The notes beneath the pieces are model-generated. The model had not been told where the DNA came from, ran no database searches, and saw nothing but the letters and a program-made list of their open reading frames with translations. Position numbers and translations under genes: made by a program. This document shows, one piece after another, positions 44,903 through 53,030 of a DNA stretch of 64,000 bases. The DNA is from an uncultured Acidobacteriota bacterium. GTDB lineage: Bacteria > Acidobacteriota > Terriglobia > Terriglobales > Acidobacteriaceae. Numbering within the stretch: position 1 is the first letter of the stretch; each line of letters begins with the position of its first letter. The stretch covers positions 146,910 through 210,909 of the forward strand of contig CAIQPK010000072.1 in NCBI GenBank assembly GCA_903873705.1, given 5' to 3'.

Positions 44903-45451
44903 ATGATTTCCGTGCACTTACGCCCTCGCAAGACCCTGCTGGCCGGCTCCCTGATGATGCTTGCTTTAGCGTTTTTGGCAACGTTTTCCGCGCATGCTCA
45001 AAAGGAGCAGAAGGAACCGCATTATCGCGGCTACAAGCCGCTGCCGCCGGCGGCAGTGATCACGGTGAAGGTGGAGCGGACTGATAATGGCAAGCCGATC
45101 GAGAATGCGGCGGTGCTGTTCAAGGCTTCGAAGAATGGGAGGAACCAGGGGAGCCTGGAGATCAAGTCGGACCCTGAGGGCAAGGCGAAGCTGGACATCA
45201 TTGAAGTGGGCAGCCATGTGATGGTGCAGGTGATTGCGGATGGCTACTCGACGGCGGCGGTGGATTTTGACGTACCGACGGAAGAGAAGAATGTGACGAT
45301 CAAGATGGAAAAGCCGCGGGCGCAGGTGTCGGGGTACGAGAACAATGATGGTAAGGCGTCGACGCGTCCGTTGGGTGTGCAGGAGCCTCCGGCGGTGAAG
45401 CCGCGGAAGCCGGTGACTCCGGTAACTCCTGGGGCGAGCGCGCCGCAGTGA
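44903..45451 (+). CDS. Secreted carboxypeptidase-regulatory-like protein
   Basis: 182 aa. Signal peptide RKTLLAGSLMMLALAFLATFSAHAQ; an Ig-like beta-sandwich about 50-135 (AVITVKVERTDNGKPIENAAVLFKASKNG ... EIKSDPEGKAKLDIIEVGSHVMVQVIADGYSTAAVDFDV), matching the CarboxypepD_reg/PEGA class; a Pro/Val-rich tail (VKPRKPVTPVTPGAS). Likely periplasmic or surface-bound. The stop overlaps the GTG start of the following reductase (GTGA), so the pair is translationally coupled although the products seem unrelated. Confidence 0.7.
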   Translation: MISVHLRPRKTLLAGSLMMLALAFLATFSAHAQKEQKEPHYRGYKPLPPAAVITVKVERTDNGKPIENAAVLFKASKNGRNQGSLEIKSDPEGKAKLDIIEVGSHVMVQVIADGYSTAAVDFDVPTEEKNVTIKMEKPRAQVSGYENNDGKASTRPLGVQEPPAVKPRKPVTPVTPGASAPQ

Positions 45452-46194
45452 GTATAGGGCAGGGGAGTGCAGGCTTGCTGGGGGGTAAGCGGGCGCTGGT
45501 GACGGGTGGGGCTAAGCGGATTGGGCGGTCGTTGGCATTGGCGCTGGCGGCGGCTGGGGCCGATGTGGCGATTACGTATCGCGGGTCGGTGGACGAGGCG
45601 GCGAAGACGGTGGATGAGCTGCAGGCGCTGGGGGTGAAGGCGCTGGCGGTGGCTTGCGATGTCCGCGATGAGGCGAGCGTGGTTCGGGCGGCGGGTGAGG
45701 TGGTGGCGGCGCTGGGTGGGCTGGACCTGCTGGTGAATAATGCCGGGGCGTTTGAGACGGCGGCGCTGGAAGCGATTTCGGTTGAGCAGTGGGATGCGAT
45801 GTTCGAGACGAATACGCGCGGGCCGTTCCTGGTGGCGAAGGCGGTGCATCCGGCGTTGAAGGCAGCGCGGGGGCGGATTGTTAATATTGGGTCGCTGGGG
45901 GGGCTGCATCCGTGGGCGACGCATGCGCATTACTGCACGAGCAAGGCGGCGCTGCATATGCTGTCGCAGACGATGGCGAAGGCGTGGGCTCCAGAGATCA
46001 GCGTGAATTGCGTGGCGCCGGGGATGATTGTGTTTGGGAAGGGTGATCCGGCTTATGACCACTTTGCGGCGAAGACGCCGATGACGAGGAATGGGACGGC
46101 GGAGGATGTGGCGGCGGCGGTGTTGTTCTTTGCCGCGGGGCCGGGGTTTATTACGGGGCAGTTGATTGCGGTGGATGGTGGGCTGGCGCTGTAG
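45448..46194 (+). CDS. Short-chain dehydrogenase/reductase
   Basis: 248 aa classical SDR. Cofactor motif TGGAKRIGRSLA (TGxxxGxG variant, with Arg suggesting NADPH), NNAGA, catalytic Ser-Tyr-Lys in GSLGG...YCTSKAAL, and C-terminal FITGQLIAVDGGLAL. The GGAKRIGR form is characteristic of pteridine-reductase-like SDRs (FolM/PTR1 group), though FabG-like roles are also possible. GTG start at 45448 inside the preceding stop. Confidence 0.87.
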   Translation: MSIGQGSAGLLGGKRALVTGGAKRIGRSLALALAAAGADVAITYRGSVDEAAKTVDELQALGVKALAVACDVRDEASVVRAAGEVVAALGGLDLLVNNAGAFETAALEAISVEQWDAMFETNTRGPFLVAKAVHPALKAARGRIVNIGSLGGLHPWATHAHYCTSKAALHMLSQTMAKAWAPEISVNCVAPGMIVFGKGDPAYDHFAAKTPMTRNGTAEDVAAAVLFFAAGPGFITGQLIAVDGGLAL

Positions 46195-46195
46195 G

Positions 46196-46231
46196 GGCAG
46201 TGAATAGTGGGTAGAGAGTAGAGCGTAGTGG
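46196..46231. repeat. Tandem heptamer run (GTAGAGA/GTGAATA-like)
   Basis: AGTGAATAGTGGGTAGAGAG followed by TAGAGCGTAGTGG directly after the SDR stop. A near-identical run is at 49757-49822. Confidence 0.65.
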
Positions 46232-46257
46232 TCTTGGCACGTCGGGCGGCCTCTCTT

Positions 46258-46292
46258 CACATGTCCAAAAATTCGGACCTGGGGCAGCCGGA
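46258..46292. repeat. Covarying hairpin repeat, copy 8
   Basis: ATGTCC ... GGACCT stem with degenerate tail GGGGCAGCCGGA. Confidence 0.6.
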
Positions 46293-46329
46293 TTGTGCGG
46301 CGCGTTGCTAGATGACGGATTTGTGGCCG

Positions 46330-46395
46330 GTGTGGGAGAAGGCGGTCGCGCGGCGCGCGATGCCCACGTCCCAGAATCGGGACATGGGGCACCCA
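46330..46395. repeat. Covarying hairpin repeat, copy 9, with upstream GCGC module
   Basis: Module GGCGGTCGCGCGGCGCGCGA, then stem GTCCC/GGGAC (46368-46372 and 46379-46383) and ATGGGGCACCC. The GTCCC/GGGAC stem versus GTCCG/CGGAC elsewhere is a compensatory change. Confidence 0.75.
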
Positions 46396-46483
46396 CGTCG
46401 TTGGTGGGACGGAGCTTGGAGCGCAGAGGGGTTGAGCTCAGGAGAGCGGGCGGTGTTGAGGTTTGAGGGTTCGCTCGATACCG

Positions 46484-46520
46484 ACCCTTCGCATGGTGCG
46501 AAGGATGGGCCACCCGGCAT
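46484..46520. repeat. Covarying hairpin repeat, copy 10
   Basis: CCTTCGC (46486-46492) / GCGAAGG (46498-46504), then ATGGGCCACCCGG and TTTTGTGG. Confidence 0.75.
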
Positions 46521-46551
46521 TTTGTGGCTGAAAGGGGCGAGCGGCGCTGCG

Positions 46552-46611
46552 GGTCCTTCGACTTCGCTACGCTTCGCTACGCTTCGCTACGCTTCGCTCA
46601 GGATGACAATT
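46552..46611. repeat. Family-2 repeat with internal decamer expansion
   Basis: GTCCTTCGA, then CTTCGCTACG repeated three times plus CTTCGCT, then CAGGATGACAA. The core of the repeat has expanded in tandem. Confidence 0.75.
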
Positions 46612-46640
46612 CCGAGGCAGGTCGAATAAAAACGCCTTCC

Positions 46641-47435
46641 TCAGCGGCGGAGGAGGCGTTTCCAGAGAGGCTTTTTGGCGTCGTGGTTTTCGAATAGGTT
46701 GCGGGGTTCTTCTTGTTGGCTTAGGGGGGTGCCGTCGAAGATGTTGCGGGGGTTTTCGGTGGTGAGGAGGTCGGCGTAGTGCTGGCCGTATCGCTTGGCT
46801 ACGATGTCGCGGGCTTCGCTGAGGCGTGGGGGGCGGGACGTGATGTTGTGGGCGTCGGTGGCAAGGACGTGGACCCAGCGGTCGCGGAGGAGGGTGTGGC
46901 TGACCTGCTCGGCGGTGCGGCCCATGTGGCCGAGGAGGGAGCCGCCGGTGACCTGGATGAGGAGGCCGTTGCGGAGCCAGTCCTTCATGCGGTCGAGGTC
47001 GCGCTGGAGGGTGGGGTTGCGCTCGGGATGGGTGAGGATGGGCGTGAGGCCGGCGAGCTGGAGCTGGTAGAAGGTCTCGGTGAGGGTGGGGGGGAGGCCG
47101 TAGTCGGGCAGCTCGACGAGGAGGTACTGGGTGGCGTTGATGGCGAACTTTTTGGGGTCGGCGATGGCTTCGTTGATGTTGTCGTAGCTGAGATGGAAGT
47201 CGCAGCCGATGCCGAGGGTGAGGTCGATGTTTTCGGCGGCGAGGGCGTCGCGGAGGGCGGCGAGGCGCTCGGTGTTGCGCTCTGGGTTGTAGGTATAGGA
47301 GCCGCTGGCGTGGGGGGTGCACACGACGTGGGTGATGCCGTCTTCAAACGCGATGCGGGCCATGGCGACCGAGGTTTCGAGGTCGGGAGAGCCGTCGTCG
47401 AGGCCGAAGAGCAGGTGGTGGTGGATGTCAATCAC
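46641..47435 (-). CDS. CpsB/CapC-family PHP tyrosine-protein phosphatase
   Basis: 264 aa manganese-dependent phosphatase that dephosphorylates bacterial tyrosine kinases of capsule synthesis. PHP motifs: MIDIHHHLLFGLDDGSPDLETSVAM at the N-terminus (HxH...DDG), VVCTPHASGSY, LTHPERNP and VHVLATDAHNITSRPP. The GTG start at 47435 places the HHH motif at residues 5-7 as in homologues; the upstream open frame is not coding. Its likely substrate is the Tyr-rich tail of the Wzc-like kinase at 54020-56290. No clear ribosome site. Confidence 0.88.
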   Translation of the reverse strand: MIDIHHHLLFGLDDGSPDLETSVAMARIAFEDGITHVVCTPHASGSYTYNPERNTERLAALRDALAAENIDLTLGIGCDFHLSYDNINEAIADPKKFAINATQYLLVELPDYGLPPTLTETFYQLQLAGLTPILTHPERNPTLQRDLDRMKDWLRNGLLIQVTGGSLLGHMGRTAEQVSHTLLRDRWVHVLATDAHNITSRPPRLSEARDIVAKRYGQHYADLLTTENPRNIFDGTPLSQQEEPRNLFENHDAKKPLWKRLLRR

Positions 47436-47623
47436 AGTGCTGAGGTTAAGGGTATCATCGCGGGCTGGTGATGCAGGGGCGTAATGGATGGGTGATAGAT
47501 TTGGGTTTTGTGGCGGTTGGGTTGGAAAGAGCTTAGAGGCATTGAGCTCAGAGAACGCGGGCGTTTGTGCGGCTTCACTGATGCGAGGTGCAGTGAGAGT
47601 TGAGGGGGAGAGGTGTGAGGGCG

Positions 47624-48079
47624 ATGAGGATGAGAGCAAGCTGCACGGCTTTGGTGATCGCACTGTCTTTCGGGGTCGCGGCACGGGCGCAGGACGTTGT
47701 GCGGGTGATTCACGTGGATGAGAAGTGCCGCGTGTTTACTGAAGACCGGGCGGGTGTCCATGGGAGCTACTCCAGACCGCGGTTTCGAGCGGACAGGAAT
47801 TTGTGCAAGGCTGCGGGGGTGCATACATCCCGACATTGGGAACAGAACGTCCAACAGGGCATTGTGCAACGTACCCTGGTAAAGGTTCAGGAACGTGAGT
47901 TTCTGTTGCACGATGCGCTTGCGGAACCGGTGACGTTTCGGGTTGAGCAGTCCTTGCCGGCAGGCTGGCGGGTGGATTCGATTCCGCAGCCGGTGGAAGT
48001 GGAGAACTCCGTGGCGGTGTTCGCGGTGCGGGCGGAGCCGGGCCAGATTGTTCGGTTACATATCGGGATCAGGCGTTGA
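47624..48079 (+). CDS. Small secreted hypothetical protein
   Basis: 151 aa. Signal peptide RASCTALVIALSFGVAARAQ, then no recognised domain: DVVRVIHVDEKCRVFTEDRAG ... HDALAEPVTFRVEQSLPAGWRVDSIPQPVEVENSVAVFAVRAEPGQIVRLHIGIRR. The C-terminal half looks like a beta-sandwich; two Cys (EKC, NLC) might form a disulphide. The start at ATG 47624 is chosen for the signal peptide. It is divergent from the phosphatase. Function unknown. Confidence 0.6.
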   Translation: MRMRASCTALVIALSFGVAARAQDVVRVIHVDEKCRVFTEDRAGVHGSYSRPRFRADRNLCKAAGVHTSRHWEQNVQQGIVQRTLVKVQEREFLLHDALAEPVTFRVEQSLPAGWRVDSIPQPVEVENSVAVFAVRAEPGQIVRLHIGIRR

Positions 48080-48240
48080 TTAGGCCTATGATGACGATAC
48101 GGTCATGTAGTGCAAAATACGGGGTTAAGTTGTAGAGGCGATTTCGCATGCTGAGTGCGGCGTCGTATCATGCAAAGAGTGAATACGGCGTCCACGCGCG
48201 GGAAGTCACGAGACCCCAGGGAGATTCAGGAACAACATTC

Positions 48241-48618
48241 ATGTAACAGAACACCACGACTGCCAAGCCGCGCGTCCTTGTTGCCGATGATGAACAGGTG
48301 ATTGCGAACACCCTTGCCATCATTTTGAACCAGGCGGGATTTGAAGCGCGCGCTGTATACAGTGGCGAAAAAGCCATTGAAGCGCTGGATATCTTTCACC
48401 CTGACATGTTGATCTCTGACGTGATCATGACCGGTATGACGGGCATCGAAGCGGCGATTCTGACGCGGGAGAAGTTGCCGAATTGCAAGATTCTGCTGTT
48501 CTCCGGGCAGGCGGCTACCGCGGATCTGCTGGAGCGGGCGCGGGCGCAGGGGCATGAGTTCGAGATACTGGCGAAGCCGGTGCATCCGACGGATCTGCTG
48601 GCGAAGCTGCGCGGGTAG
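48241..48618 (+). CDS. Receiver-domain response regulator with stop codon directly after ATG
   Basis: The frame encodes ...TTTAKPRVLVADDEQVIANTLAIILNQAGF, phospho-acceptor in DMLISDVIMTGMTGIEAA, LLFSGQ and the Lys in ILAKPVHPTDLL: a complete CheY-like receiver of about 120 aa. ATG 48241, with AGGAA upstream, is followed at once by TAA in the same frame. No ATG, GTG or TTG occurs in frame between that TAA and GTG 48298, which lies after the acidic DDE pocket. So the gene is either disrupted by a nonsense change in codon 2 or uses a non-standard start. A strong terminator follows. Confidence 0.65.
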
Positions 48619-48635
48619 CGCGCGGACAAGATTGG

Positions 48636-48664
48636 AGCGCCGGCGCTGATGCGCCGGCGCTTTT
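48636..48664 (+). terminator. Rho-independent terminator
   Basis: AGCGCCGGCGC-TGAT-GCGCCGGCGCT and TTT, 18 bp after the receiver gene. Confidence 0.9.
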
Positions 48665-48778
48665 GCGTTTGGGGCGGTCTGTTGGAGCGGGCTTTCAGCC
48701 CTTGGTTCGTGGGCGATGGATACCCAGGGCTTCGTCCGGGGCTGTGATGGCGTCGCGCCGTTGGCGCTTGGTGCGGAC

Positions 48779-48911
48779 TGCAGGTCTCTCCACAGGGATG
48801 CGTTGCGGTGTCGATGAGAGATTTGTTGAGGGTGTGGGGGAAGGCGGTCGCGCTTTGCGCGATGCCCACCCTAACGACGATGAAGCCGTCGTGAGGATGG
48901 GGCACCCGGAG
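48779..48911. repeat. Degenerate family-2 repeat and covarying hairpin copy 11
   Basis: 48779-48820 has GGTCTCTCCACAGGGATGCG (family-2 remnant). 48835-48911 has the GCGC module GGCGGTCGCGCTTTGCGCGA, then CGACG/CGTCG stem and ATGGGGCACCCGGAG. Together they fill the 300-bp gap before the next gene. Confidence 0.7.
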
Positions 48912-48921
48912 TGTGCGGCTG

Positions 48922-49755
48922 CTAGTCGCAGGCGCAGCGGATGCTGGAGCGGGTTAGCTCGCGGGTTTTGAGGACAATCATGTACTCATAGATGGCCTGG
49001 AGGGTGGCGTAGGTGAAGCCGGCGCGGCCGTCGAGGAAGCCACGTTTGGCGATGTAGAGCATGGCGAACTTGGCCACGGGGCGGGCCGGCAGTCGATAGA
49101 AGAGTTCTTTCTGGTGGAAGCGGCGGCGGTGGAAGTCCTTTTCGAAGAAGGCGCCGGTGAGGGAGAACTGGGCTTGTGTGGCTCGGTTGGCTACTATCTG
49201 CTGGGCTTCTAGCTGGCTGTAGCGGTTGTGGCGGTCGAGCCAGTCGCCCACGCCTTTGCTGAAGGGGAAGTGGTCGAGATAGCCGGGGATGGGGGCCGTG
49301 GGGCCGTCGGGGATAGAGATGGGGTTGACCAGGCGCTCGTAGCGCATTTTTTCCGGACGGAAGAGGCGCATGTAGAAGGGCGAGGTCTGGACGTGGCGGA
49401 GCCAGGTGCCCATGAAGAAGTCGCGGCGCTGGACGGAGAAGGCGACGTTGGCGCCGGGTGCGGCGAGGGTGCGTTCGAGGGAGGCGCGGAGGTCGGGGGT
49501 GACGAGCTCGTCGGCGTCGAGGTAGAAGACCCACTCGTGCTTGAAGGGAATGTTGGCGAGTGCCCAGTTCTGATGGCTGGCCCAGTTGTCGAAGGCGCGC
49601 TGTGTAACGGTGGCTCCGGCGGCCTGGGCGATGGCGGGGGTGCTGTCGCTGCTCATGGAGTCGAGGACGTGGATATCGTCCGACCAGGCGACGGAGGCGA
49701 GGCAGGCGGGGAGGTTGCGCTCTTCGTTGCGGGTGAGGATGAGGATGGAAAGCAT
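48922..49755 (-). CDS. GT2 family glycosyltransferase (WaaE-like)
   Basis: 277 aa. MLSILILTRNEERNLPACLASVAWSDDIHVLDSMSSDST, then WVFYLDADELVTPDL (DxD), a QRRDFFMGTWLRHVQTSPFYMRLFRPEKMRYE acceptor region, and a C-terminal helix pair. This is the pattern of WaaE/KdtX-like enzymes that add a sugar to LPS core or exopolysaccharide. Cytosolic, membrane-associated. First of a run of four minus-strand exopolysaccharide genes; a repeat-filled gap of 78 bp separates it from wcaF. Confidence 0.88.
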   Translation of the reverse strand: MLSILILTRNEERNLPACLASVAWSDDIHVLDSMSSDSTPAIAQAAGATVTQRAFDNWASHQNWALANIPFKHEWVFYLDADELVTPDLRASLERTLAAPGANVAFSVQRRDFFMGTWLRHVQTSPFYMRLFRPEKMRYERLVNPISIPDGPTAPIPGYLDHFPFSKGVGDWLDRHNRYSQLEAQQIVANRATQAQFSLTGAFFEKDFHRRRFHQKELFYRLPARPVAKFAMLYIAKRGFLDGRAGFTYATLQAIYEYMIVLKTRELTRSSIRCACD

Positions 49756-49756
49756 T

Positions 49757-49822
49757 TAGGCAGTGGGTAAATGGTAGAGCGTAGTGGGTAGAGAGTGAAT
49801 AGTGAAAAGTGAATAGTGAAGA
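49757..49822. repeat. Tandem heptamer run (GTGAATA/GTAGAGA-like)
   Basis: Several AGTGGGTA, TAGAGCG and GTGAATA units fill the gap between wcaF and the GT2 gene. Same units as at 44319-44350 and 46196-46231. Confidence 0.7.
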
Positions 49823-49833
49823 AGGCGGCTGGT

Positions 49834-50433
49834 TCAGGGAGATGTGGGTGGGTGTTGGCGGGGTTTGATGGGGAGGGCGGGTGTGCCGGCGTAGATGGTC
49901 CAGGGTTCGAGGTCTTTGGTGGCTACGGATTGGAGGCCCAGGACGGCGCCTTCGCCGAGGTTGACGCCGGGAGCTACGGAGGCTCGGGCGCAGACCCAGG
50001 CGTAGGGGCCGAGGGTCATGCGGTAGGCGATGAGGGGGAAGGCGGGGTCGTCGTAGTCGTGGGTGGCGCCGCAGAGGTAAGCGTTCTGCGAGAGGATGGC
50101 GTGCGAGCCGAGGGTGATGGTGGCGGGGTTGTAGATTTCGGAGCCGGGGCCGGCGGCGACGTGGTCGGCGCAGATGAGGTTCCAAGGGGCCCAGACGCGG
50201 GCTGAGGGGTAGAAGTGGCAGTGGGGGCCCAGCTGGGCGCCGAAGAGGCGGAGGAGTGCGGCGCGCCAGGCGTGCAGGGGGCGCGGTGTGGGGCGGAAGA
50301 GGAGCAGCCAGACGAGGTTCCAGAGGGCGCGGCGGGCACGGTTGGAGGCGCTGAAGGCGGGACGGTTGTAGGCGTCGGGGTGGGTGTCGGGGGAGATGTG
50401 GTCGGAGGCGCGGTAGTCAGCTTGGCGGGGCAT
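49834..50433 (-). CDS. wcaF: WcaF-family exopolysaccharide acetyltransferase
   Basis: 199 aa acetyl-CoA-dependent O-acetyltransferase with a left-handed beta-helix of hexapeptide repeats (GPHCHFYPSARVWAPWNLICADHVAAGPGSEIYNPATITLGSHAILSQNAYLCGATHDYDDPAFPLI). The catalytic His lies in CGATHDYDD, and the ATIYAGTPALP-like ending is typical. Acetylates a sugar of the polymer or its lipid-linked repeat unit. The ATG at 50433 is one base after the stop of the upstream GT4, so the two are co-translated. Confidence 0.87.
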   Translation of the reverse strand: MPRQADYRASDHISPDTHPDAYNRPAFSASNRARRALWNLVWLLLFRPTPRPLHAWRAALLRLFGAQLGPHCHFYPSARVWAPWNLICADHVAAGPGSEIYNPATITLGSHAILSQNAYLCGATHDYDDPAFPLIAYRMTLGPYAWVCARASVAPGVNLGEGAVLGLQSVATKDLEPWTIYAGTPALPIKPRQHPPTSP

Positions 50434-50434
50434 T

Positions 50435-51598
50435 CTAGCGGCCCTCCGCGTGGTGGCGATGGGGAGCGAAGATACGGAGGATGGCGGCGGTGTTGGAACG
50501 CATGTTGTAGCGGGCGGCGAAGGTGGCGCGGGCCTGGGTGCTCATTTTGGCGCGCTCAGTGGAGGGGAGGGCGAACCAGTGTTCGAGGAGCTGGATGGTG
50601 CCGTTGAGGGTGTCGGTGGAGACGAGGCCGCAGCCGTCGAGGGCGATGTCGGGGGCGATGTTGATCTTGTCGGAGAGCAGGACGGGGCGGCCGGCGGCGA
50701 GCGCTTCGACGACGGCGATGCCGAAGTTTTCCTGGTGCGAGGGGAGGATGAAGGCTTCGCAGAGGTCGAAGGCAGCAGTTTTGGCGGGGCCTTTTAGCAT
50801 TCCCGGCCAGTGTACGCGGTTGGCGAGGCCGGCGCGCTCGGCGATGGCGATGAGTTGGGGTTTCCAGTTGAGGGGGTCGGGGCCGGCCAAGACGAGATCG
50901 ACTTCGGGGTGCTTGTGGGCGAGGCGGACGAAGGCCTTGATGAGGAGGTCGCAGCCTTTTTTGGGGTCGATGCGGCCGAGGAAAAGGAGGAAGCGGCGGC
51001 CGCGGAGCTCGGGGGCGTGGGTGTAGAGGGTCTCGTGGTCGGCGGGGGAGGCGGGGAGTGGGGGCTCGGTTCCCAGCGGAGCGAGTGTGGCTTTCCAGTG
51101 ATGGAGCCAGAAGCTGTGGCGGGCGAGGTCGCGCTCGGCGGCGGTGGTGAAGAGGACTCGGTGGGCGGAGCGGAGGGCCCAGTATTGCGCGGAGAGCCAG
51201 AAGAGCCACTTTTTGGCGTGCTTGAGGGGGAAGCGGCGCTTGAAGTAGGGGTCGAGCATGCCGTGGGCGAAGACGGCGTAGGGGGTGTGGCCGGCGAGAG
51301 CTCGCCAGGCGGCGTAGCCGGGGTAGGTCCAGAGGCCGTGGACGATGACGCCATCGAAGCGCGAACGGTTGGCGCGGAGCCAGGGGATGAGTTGGGGGGA
51401 GTGGAAGAAGCCGGGGTTCGTGCTGCCGAGGGCGTGGGTGGTGCAGGGGAGCGAGGCGAGGCAGGGCGCGTTGGGTTGGTCGCAGGAGACGCTTTCGGAG
51501 GTGACGTTGGGGGGCGCGTAGTCGACCATCATGCGGACAGCTTCGGCTGGGCCGCCGGAGTCGGGGCTCATGGTTCCGACGATGTGGAGGATGCGCAT
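50435..51598 (-). CDS. GT4 family glycosyltransferase
   Basis: 387 aa GT-B enzyme. N-domain MRILHIVGTMSPDSGGPAEAVRMM; C-domain RRFLLFLGRIDPKKGCDLLIKAF, VDLVLAGPD, RVHWPGML and the EX7E-type motif CEAFILPSHQENFGIAVVEALAAGRPVLLSD. ATG 51598 was chosen because the preceding 33 codons translate a hairpin repeat and have no fold. Adds a sugar in exopolysaccharide assembly, donor unknown. Directly coupled to wcaF. Confidence 0.9.
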   Translation of the reverse strand: MRILHIVGTMSPDSGGPAEAVRMMVDYAPPNVTSESVSCDQPNAPCLASLPCTTHALGSTNPGFFHSPQLIPWLRANRSRFDGVIVHGLWTYPGYAAWRALAGHTPYAVFAHGMLDPYFKRRFPLKHAKKWLFWLSAQYWALRSAHRVLFTTAAERDLARHSFWLHHWKATLAPLGTEPPLPASPADHETLYTHAPELRGRRFLLFLGRIDPKKGCDLLIKAFVRLAHKHPEVDLVLAGPDPLNWKPQLIAIAERAGLANRVHWPGMLKGPAKTAAFDLCEAFILPSHQENFGIAVVEALAAGRPVLLSDKINIAPDIALDGCGLVSTDTLNGTIQLLEHWFALPSTERAKMSTQARATFAARYNMRSNTAAILRIFAPHRHHAEGR

Positions 51599-51674
51599 GA
51601 GTGTGTTCAGGATAGCAGCGGGGCGGCGGGTGAGTGGATCCAGACGAGAGGTGGCGTGGATGCGGCGGTGGAAT

Positions 51675-51710
51675 CCCATGTCCGAGAATCCGGACATGGG
51701 GCACCCGGAG
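51675..51710. repeat. Covarying hairpin repeat, copy 12
   Basis: CCCATGTCCG-AGAAT-CCGGACATGG, then GGCACCCGGAG; nearly identical to copy 2. Between the two GT4 genes. Confidence 0.8.
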
Positions 51711-51742
51711 GTGAGTTGGTGCCGGGGCAGAGGTGGCTGAGG

Positions 51743-52996
51743 TCAGGGGCGGAGGCGGTTGGTGACGTGGGAGAGGGCAGAGCGGAGGCCCTGGATGTCT
51801 TGCTCGAAGGACCATGAGTGGATGCGCGTGGCGGCGGCTCGGCCCATGGTGGCGGCGGTGTCGGGTGTGGCGAAGAGTTGCTGGAGCGCCCTGGTGAGGG
51901 CGGGGACGTCGCCGGTGGGGAAGACGAAACCTTCGATGCCGTCGGTGATGAGGTCGGTGTGGGCGCCGACGTCGGCGGAGACGATGCAGGGGACGCCGGC
52001 GGCCATGGCTTCGTTGACGATGAGGCCCCAGGGTTCGTGGCGCGAGGGGAGGACGAAGACGTCGGCGAGGTCGAAGTAGCGGGGGAGGACGGACTGGTTC
52101 TGAAAGCCGGTGAAGCGGATGTGTTCGGTGAGGTTGTGGGTGTGGCAGAAGGCTTCGAGGTTGGCGCGCTCTTCGCCGTCGCCGACGATGATGAGGTACG
52201 GCGCGGGCGAGGGCGAGGTGGCGAGGAGTTGGGCGTAGGCTTCGACGAGGTGGATGGCGTGTTTGCGCTCCTGGAGCTTGGAGGCGAAGAGGATGACGGG
52301 GCGGTCGGGAGCTAGTTGGAGTTCGGCGCGAAGGGCGGCCTGGTGGGGGGTGGCTTCGGCAGCTTTGTGGGCGAACCAGGCGTTGTCGACGGCGTAGGGC
52401 ATCAGGAACTGCGGCATGGCGCCGCCGAAGTAGTGGCGCCAGTATTCGGCGTTGACGGTGCCGATGGGGAGCGTGGCCGCGATGCGGGAGGCGAGCAGGC
52501 TCATGGAGACTTTTTTGATAGCGAGCTTGAGGGGGCTGCGCGCGCGGTCGGCGAGCCAGCTTTCGGCGCGGAGGAGGACGGGGATGCCGAGGGCGTTGGC
52601 GGTGAGGATGCCCTGCATGGCGTTGATGCTGGCGTAGCCGTGGACCCAGAAGGCGTCGAAGGCGGGGAGGGGGCCGGGGCCGCGGAGGTGGGCGTAGTGG
52701 TTGCGGCTGTTGGGGCTGGTGGGGGTGACCTGGCCGGTGTCGCGGAGGGTCTTAAGGAAGACGTGGTGGTAGCCGTCGGTGAGGGGGACGTCCCAGGTGA
52801 CTTCTACGCCGAATCCTTCGTCCTTATAGCCGCGGATGGAGAAGTCGGAGCCGAAGAAGACGGTGAGGTCGATGTCGGGCTCCTGCGCGATGCGGCGGAG
52901 CAGGGGGGCCTGGTACTGGATGGGATGGCTGACGAGGTAGGCCAGCCGCGCGGGGCGGGGGGCTCGTGCAGCGAAGTGGGCAGGGTCATGAGACAT
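51743..52996 (-). CDS. GT4 family glycosyltransferase
   Basis: 417 aa GT-B fold. N-domain RLAYLVSHPIQYQAPLLRRIAQEPDIDLTVFFGSDFS; C-domain PVILFASKLQERKHAIHLVEAYAQLL, YLIIVGDGEERANLEAF, HIRFTGFQNQSVLPRYFDLADVFVLPSRHEPWGLIVNEAMAAGVPCIVSADVGAHTDLI (E-x7-E present). Cytosolic, probably membrane-associated. Lies 34 bp downstream of wza on the same strand, so it belongs to the export operon. Sugar donor and acceptor unknown. Confidence 0.9.
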   Translation of the reverse strand: MSHDPAHFAARAPRPARLAYLVSHPIQYQAPLLRRIAQEPDIDLTVFFGSDFSIRGYKDEGFGVEVTWDVPLTDGYHHVFLKTLRDTGQVTPTSPNSRNHYAHLRGPGPLPAFDAFWVHGYASINAMQGILTANALGIPVLLRAESWLADRARSPLKLAIKKVSMSLLASRIAATLPIGTVNAEYWRHYFGGAMPQFLMPYAVDNAWFAHKAAEATPHQAALRAELQLAPDRPVILFASKLQERKHAIHLVEAYAQLLATSPSPAPYLIIVGDGEERANLEAFCHTHNLTEHIRFTGFQNQSVLPRYFDLADVFVLPSRHEPWGLIVNEAMAAGVPCIVSADVGAHTDLITDGIEGFVFPTGDVPALTRALQQLFATPDTAATMGRAAATRIHSWSFEQDIQGLRSALSHVTNRLRP

Positions 52997-53030
52997 CGTT
53001 GCAGGTAAGCGACGTGATGAAGCGCATGGC

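Noticed and set aside
48298..48618. Starting the receiver protein at GTG 48298
   Set aside because: This would drop the first beta strand and the acidic DDE residues needed for phosphorylation. The frame upstream is clearly coding, so the problem is the TAA at 48244.
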